From the NCBI GenBank assembly GCA_037783545.1, contig JBBELK010000560.1:285298-349297 (forward strand): a stretch of DNA of 64,000 nt. Reading direction: 5' to 3'. The notes beneath the pieces were generated by a model. That model searched no databases. It had not been told where the DNA came from and worked only from the letters and a program-made list of their open reading frames with translations. Source of the stretch: Henricia sp. BOLD:AAB3569 (taxonomy: Eukaryota > Echinodermata > Asteroidea > Spinulosida > Echinasteridae). This document shows, piece by piece, positions 57,601 to 64,000 of the stretch. Positions within the stretch are counted from its first letter, which is position 1. Each line of letters begins with the position of its first letter. Made by a program: the position numbers and the translations under genes.

Positions 57601-60600
57601 CACAATCATCCTCGTGTCTCTTGAGAGCTTCTGACCTTCCTTCTGCAGAGTTTTATACTTCTGGAACAAGCTGATGCTGACCTTCAAGAGGTTTAGTCTC
57701 TTCGATTTGTTGTCCCCGTTTCCTCATTAATTTTGTTAGCCGCTCCTCTATCTGGCGCTGCAGCTCAATGGTCTGTTGAGAAAACTGCATCATACACAAT
57801 CATCCTCGTGTCTCTTGAGAGTTTCTGACCTTCCTTCTGCAGAGTTGTATACTTCTGGAACAAGCTGATGCTGACCTTCAAGAGGTTTAGTCTCTTCGAT
57901 TTGTTGTCCCCGTTTCCTCGTTAATTTTGTTAGCCGCTCCTCTATCTGGCGCTGCAGCTCAATGGTCTTTTGAGAAAACTGCATCATACACAATCATCCT
58001 CGTGTCTCTTGAGAGCTTCTGACCTTCCTTCTGCAGAGTTGTATACTTCTGGAACAAGCTGATGCTGACCTTCAAGAGGTTTAGTCTCTTCAATTTGTTG
58101 TCCCCGTTTCCTGGTTAATTTTGTTAGCCGCTCCTCTATCTGCCGCTCCTCTATCTGGCGCTGCAGCTCAATGGTCTGTTGAGAAAACTGCATCATATAC
58201 AATCATCCTCGTGTCTCTTGAGAGTTTCTGACCTTCCTTCTGCAGAGTTGTATACTTCTGGAACAAGCTGATGCTGACCTTCAAGAGGTTTAGTCTCTCC
58301 AATTTGTTGTCCCTGTTTCCTCGTTAATTTTGTTAGCCGCTCCTCTATCTGGCGCTGCAGCTCAATGGTCTGTTGAGAAAACTGCATCATACACAATCAT
58401 CCTCGTGTCTCTTGAGAGCTTCTGACCTTCCTTCTGCAGAGTTGTATACTTCTGGAACAAGCTGATGCTGACCTTCAAGAGGTTTAGTCTCTTCAATTTG
58501 TTGTCCCCGTTTCCTGGTTAATTTTGTTAGCCGCTCCTCTATCTGGCGCTGCAGCTCAATGGTCTGTTGAGAAAACTGCATCATACACAATCATCCTGGT
58601 GTCTCTTGAGAGCTTCTGACCCTTCTGCAGAGTTGTATACTTCTGGAACAAGCTGATGCTGATCTTCAAGAGGTTTGGTCTCTTCGATTTGTTGTCCCCG
58701 TTTCCTCGTTAATTTTGTTAGCCGCTCCTCTATCTGGCGCTGCAGCTCAATGGTCTGTTGAGAAAACTGCATCATACACAATCATCCTCGTGTCTCTTGA
58801 GAGCTTCTGACCTTCCTTCTGCAGAGTTGTATACTTCTGGAACAAGCTGATGCTGACCTTCAAGAGGTTTAGTCTGTTCGATTTGTTGTCCCTGTTTCCT
58901 CGTTAATTTTGTTAGCTGCTCCTCTATCTGGCGCTGCAGCTCAATGGTCTGTTGAGAAAACTGCATCATACACAATCATCCTCGTGTCTCTTGAGAGCTT
59001 CTGACCTTCCTTCTGCAGAGTTGTATACTTCTGGAAAAAGCTGATGCTGACCTTCAAGAGGTTTAGTCTCTTCAATTTGTTGTCCCTGTTTCCTCGTTAA
59101 TGTTGTTAGCCGCTCCTCTATCTGGCACTGCAGCTCAATGGTCTGTTGAGAAAACTGCATCATACACAATCATCCTCGTGTCTCTTGAGAGCTTCTGACC
59201 TTCCTTCTGCAGAGTTGTATACTTCTCGAACAAGCTTATGCTGACCTTCAAGAGGTTTAGTCTCTTCAATTTGTTGTCCCCGTTTCCTGGTTAATTTTGT
59301 TAGCCGCTCCTCTATCTGCCGCTCCTCTATCTGCCGCTCCTCTATCTGGCGCTGCAGCTCAATGGTCTGTTGAGAAAACTGCATCATATACAATCATCCT
59401 CGTGTCTCTTGAGAGTTTCTGACCTTCCTTCTGCAGAGTTGTATACTTCTGGAACAAGCTGATGCTGACCTTCAAGAGGTTTAGTCTCTCCAATTTGTTG
59501 TCCCTGTTTCCTCGTTAATTTTGTTAGCCGCTCCTCTATCTGGCGCTGCAGCTCAATGGTCTGTTGAGAAAACTGCATCATATACAATCATCCTCGTGTC
59601 TCTTGAGAGTTTCTGACCTTCCTTCTGCAGAGTTGTATACTTCTGGAACAAGCTGATGCTGACCTTCAAGAGGTTTAGTCTCTTCAATTTGTTGTCCCTG
59701 TTTCCTGGTTAATTTTGTTAGCCGCTCCTCTATCTGCCGCTCCTCTATCTGGCGCTGCAGCTCAATGGTCTGTTGAGAAAACTGCATCATATACAATCAT
59801 CCTCGTGTCTCTTGAGAGTTTCTGACCTTCCTTCTGCAGAGTTGTATACTTCTGGAACAAGCTGATGCTGACCTTCAAGAGGTTTAGTCTCTCCAATTTG
59901 TTGTCCCTGTTTCCTCGTTAATTTTGTTAGCCGCTCCTCTATCTGGCGCTGCAGCTCAATGGTCTGTTGAGAAAACTGCATCATACACAATCATCCTCGT
60001 GTCTCTTGAGAGCTTCTGACCTTCCTTCTGCAGAGTTGTATACTTCTGGAACAAGCTGATGCTGACCTTCAAGAGGTTTAGTCTCTTCAATTTGTTGTCC
60101 CCGTTTCCTGGTTAATTTTGTTAGCCGCTCCTCTATCTGGCGCTGCAGCTCAATGGTCTGTTGAGAAAACTGCATCATACACAATCATCCTGGTGTCTCT
60201 TGAGAGCTTCTGACCCTTCTGCAGAGTTGTATACTTCTGGAACAAGCTGATGCTGATCTTCAAGAGGTTTAGTCTCTTCGATTTGTTGTCCCCGTTTCCT
60301 CGTTAATTTTGTTAGCCGCTCCTCTATCTGGCGCTGCAGCTCAATGGTCTGTTGAGAAAACTGCATCATACACAATCATCCTCGTGTCTCTTGAGAGCTT
60401 CTGACCTTCCTTCTGCAGAGTTGTATACTTCTGGAACAAGCTGATGCTGACCTTCAAGAGGTTTAGTCTGTTCGATTTGTTGTCCCTGTTTCCTCGTTAA
60501 TTTTGTTAGCTGCTCCTCTATCTGGCGCTGCAGCTCAATGGTCTGTTGAGAAAACTGCATCATACACAATCATCCTCGTGTCTCTTGAGAGCTTCTGACC

Positions 60601-63600
60601 TTCCTTCTGCAGAGTTGTATACTTCTGGAAAAAGCTGATGCTGACCTTCAAGAGGTTTAGTCTCTTCAATTTGTTGTCCCTGTTTCCTCGTTAATGTTGT
60701 TAGCCGCTCCTCTATCTGGCACTGCAGCTCAATGGTCTGTTGAGAAAACTGCATCATACACAATCATCCTCGTGTCTCTTGAGAGCTTCTGACCTTCCTT
60801 CTGCAGAGTTGTATACTTCTCGAACAAGCTTATGCTGACCTTCAAGAGGTTTAGTCTCTTCAATTTGTTGTCCCCGTTTCCTGGTTAATTTTGTTAGCCG
60901 CTCCTCTATCTGCCGCTCCTCTATCTGCCGCTCCTCTATCTGGCGCTGCAGCTCAATGGTCTGTTGAGAAAACTGCATCATATACAATCATCCTCGTGTC
61001 TCTTGAGAGTTTCTGACCTTCCTTCTGCAGAGTTGTATACTTCTGGAACAAGCTGATGCTGACCTTCAAGAGGTTTAGTCTCTCCAATTTGTTGTCCCTG
61101 TTTCCTCGTTAATTTTGTTAGCCGGTCCTCTATCTGGCGCTGCAGCTCAATGGTCTGTTGAGAAAACTGCATCATACACAATCATCCTCGTGTCTCTTGA
61201 GAGCTTCTGACCTTCCTTCTGCAGAGTTTTATACTTCTGGAACAAGCTGATGCTGACCTTCAAGAGGTTTAGTCTCTTCGATTTGTTGTCCCCGTTTCCT
61301 CATTAATTTTGTTAGCCGCTCCTCTATCTGGCGCTGCAGCTCAATGGTCTGTTGAGAAAACTGCATCATACACAATCATCCTGGTGTCTCTTGAGAGCTT
61401 CTGACCCTTCTGCAGAGTTGTATACTTCTGGAACAAGCTGATGCTGATCTTCAAGAGGTTTAGTCTCTTCGATTTGTTGTCCCCGTTTCCTCGTTAATTT
61501 TGTTAGCCGCTCCTCTATCTGGCGCTGCAGCTCAATGGTCTGTTGAGAAAACTGCATCATACACAATCATCCTCGTGTCTCTTGAGAGCTTCTGACCTTC
61601 CTTCTGCAGAGTTGTATACTTCTGGAACAAGCTGATGCTGACCTTCAAGAGGTTTAGTCTGTTCGATTTGTTGTCCCTGTTTCCTCGTTAATTTTGTTAG
61701 CCGCTCCTCTATCTGGCGCTGCAGCTCAATGGTCTGTTGAGAAAACTGCATCATACACAATCATCCTCGTGTCTCTTGAGAGCTTCTGACCTTCCTTCTG
61801 CAGAGTTGTATACTTCTGGAAAAAGCTGATGCTGACCTTCAAGAGGTTTAGTCTCTTCAATTTGTTGTCCCCGTTTCCTCGTTAATGTTGTTAGCCGCTC
61901 CTCTATCTGGCGCTGCAGCTCAATGGTCTGTTGAGAAAACTGCATCATACACAATCATCCTCGTGTCTCTTGAGAGCTTCTGACCTTCCTTCTGCAGAGT
62001 TGTATACTTCTCGAACAAGCTGATGCTGACCTTCAAGAGGTTTAGTCTCTTCAATTTGTTGTCCCTGTTTCCTCGTTAATTTTGTTAGCCGCTCCTGCAT
62101 CATACACAATCATCCTCGTGTCTCTTGAGAGCTTCTGACCTTCCTTCTGCACAGTTGTATACTTCTGGAACAAGCTGATGCTGACCTTCAAGAGGTTTAG
62201 TCTCTTCGATTTGTTGTCCCTGTTTCCTCGTTAGTTTTGTTAGCCGCTCCTCTATCTGGCGCTGCAGCTCAATGGTCTGTTGAGAAAACTGCATCATACA
62301 CAATCATCCTCGTGTCTCTTGAGAGTTTCTGACCTTCCTTCTGCAGAGTTGTATACTTCTGGAACAAGCTGATGCTGACCTTCAAGAGGTTTAGTCTCTT
62401 CGATTTGTTGTCCCCGTTTCCTCGTTAATTTTGTTAGCCGCTCCTCTATCTGGCGCTGCAGCTCAATGGTCTTTTGAGAAAACTGCATCATACACAATCA
62501 TCCTCGTGTCTCTTGAGAGCTTCTGACCTTCCTTCTGCAGAGTTGTATACTTCTGGAACAAGCTGATGCTGACCTTCAAGAGGTTTAGTCTCTTCAATTT
62601 GTTGTCCCCGTTTCCTGGTTAATTTTGTTAGCCGCTCCTCTATCTGGCGCTGCAGCTCAATGGTCTGTTGAGAAAACTGCATCATACACAATCATCCTGG
62701 TGTCTCTTGAGAGCTTCTGACCTTCCTTCTGCAGAGTTGTATACTTCTGGAACAAGCTGATGCTGACCTTCAAGAGGTTTAGTCTCTTCAATTTGTTGTC
62801 CCCGTTTCCTGGTTAATTTTGTTAGCCGCTCCTCTATCTGGCGCTGCAGCTCAATGGTCTGTTGATAAAACTGCATCATACACAATCATCCTGGTGTATC
62901 TCGAGAGCTTCTGACCCTTCTGCAGAGTTGTATACTTCTGGAACAAGCTGATGCTGATCTTCAAGAGGTTTAGTCTCTTCGATTTGTTGTCCCCGTTTCC
63001 TCGTTAATTTTGTTAGCCGCTCCTCTATCTGGCGCTGCAGCTCAATGGTCTGTTGAGAAAACTGCATCATACACAATCATCCTCGTGTCTCTTGAGAGCT
63101 TCCGACCTTCCTTCTGCAGAGTTGTATACTTCTGGAACAAGCTGATGCTGACCTTCAAGAGGTTTAGTCTCTTCAATTTGTTGTCCCTGTTTCCTCGTTA
63201 ATTTTGTTAGCCGCTCCTCTATCTGGCGCTGCAGCTCAATGGTCCGTTATGAAAACTGCATCATACACAATCATCCTCGTGTCTCTTGAGAGCTTCTGAC
63301 CTTCCTTCTGCAGAGTTGTATACTTCTGGAACAAGCTGATGCCGACCTTCAAGAGGTTTAGTCTCTTCAATTTGTTGTCCCTGTTTCCTCGTTAATTTTG
63401 TTAGCCGCTCCTCTATCTGGCGCTGCAGCTCAATGGTCCGTTGAGAAAACTGCATCATACACAATCATCCTCGTGTCTCTCGAGAGCTTCCGACCTTCCT
63501 TCTGCAGAGTTGTATACTTCTGGAACAAGCTGATGCTGACCTTCAAGAGGTTTAGTCTGTTCGATTTGTTGTCCCTGTTTCCTCGTTAATTTTGTTAGCC

Positions 63601-64000
63601 GCTCCTCTATCTGGCGCTGCAGCTCAATGGTCTGTTGAGAAAACTGCATCATACACAATCATCCTCGTGTCTCTTGAGAGCTTCTGACCTTCCTTCTGCA
63701 GAGTTGTATACTTCTGGAAAAAGCTGATGCTGACCTTCAAGAGGTTTAGTCTCTTCAATTTGTTGTCCCCGTTTCCTCGTTAATGTTGGTAGCCGCTCCT
63801 CTATCTGGCGCTGCAGCTCAATGGTCTGTTGAGAAAACTGCATCATACACAATCATCCTCGTGTCTCTTGAGAGCTTCTGACCTTCCTTCTGCAGAGTTG
63901 TATACTTCTCGAACAAGCTGATGCTGACCTTCAATCGGTTTAGTCTCTTCAATTTGTTGTCCCTGTTTCGTCGTTAATTTTGTTAGCCGCTCCTCTATCT
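54641..64000. repeat. 194-bp satellite array (~48 units) with conserved frame
   Basis: Near-identical 194-bp units run to the window end. On minus nearly every unit keeps a 67-codon frame (MCMMQFSQQTIELQRQIEER ... ALKRHEDDCV) that is Gln/Glu/Lys/Arg-rich and coiled-coil-like. Since 194 is not a multiple of three, each frame ends in a TGA overlapping the next unit's ATG (ATGA), so it cannot be read through without splicing. Length variants are 155, 191, 209 and 224 bp (39-bp deletion, 3-bp deletion, one or two extra 15-bp IEERQ units). Their order repeats, showing higher-order structure. I see no proof of coding; a satellite derived from a coding exon is possible. Confidence 0.92.

Overview
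This is a stretch of animal nuclear DNA, most likely from a marine invertebrate deuterostome. The evidence is exon-by-exon EGF domains with symmetrical phase-1 introns, one CUB domain, abundant foldback MITEs, tRNA-derived SINEs and several non-LTR retrotransposon families. An echinoderm or a relative fits the fibropellin-like EGF/CUB combination and the MITE types, but I cannot name the species. There is no bacterial or viral gene organisation.

The backbone of the window is one large minus-strand gene, running from about 54149 down to 6372 and open at both ends. I place 24 complete EGF-like domains, one CUB domain and one broken EGF half-exon in 24 exons, all with phase-1 boundaries. It looks like a secreted or cell-surface matrix protein. 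Two exons carry visible lesions: a 4-nt insertion at 52267..52384, and an AG-to-AA acceptor change next to 43258..43371. Introns make up most of the locus and are packed with repeats.

The most interesting part is the intron between 6947 and 22844. A ~1.5 kb Tc1/mariner element (7361..22775, flanked by TA) is split inside its transposase gene by a 13,915-bp insertion (7984..21898). That insertion has 13-bp terminal inverted repeats, a duplicated TA target and long CCATGG-rich subterminal repeat arrays. It carries two divergent, intron-containing genes about 400 bp apart: a tnp2-type (EnSpm/CACTA-like) transposase on plus (15934..19215, two frameshifts) and an apparently intact six-exon BEN-domain gene on minus (12033..15530, 372 aa). 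I read this as a large animal DNA transposon with a transposase plus a DNA-binding BEN partner, by analogy with the TnpD/TnpA pair of plant En/Spm. Joining the two Tc1 flanks across the insertion restores a continuous transposase reading frame, which supports the boundaries strongly.

Other regions: 1..700 is a hairpin-bearing minisatellite. 4018..5503 is a foldback element with a TTAA-flanked MITE inside it; a second MITE copy lies at 23566. 25746..~30800 is an RNase H-bearing LINE whose 3' tail abuts the CUB exon acceptor. 32172..38321 is a 47-bp satellite with three co-amplified copies of a 436-bp palindromic MITE. 44255..47846 is a CR1/L2-like LINE with an intact APE-RT reading frame. 54641..64000 is a 194-bp satellite with higher-order structure and a conserved 67-codon frame in nearly every unit.
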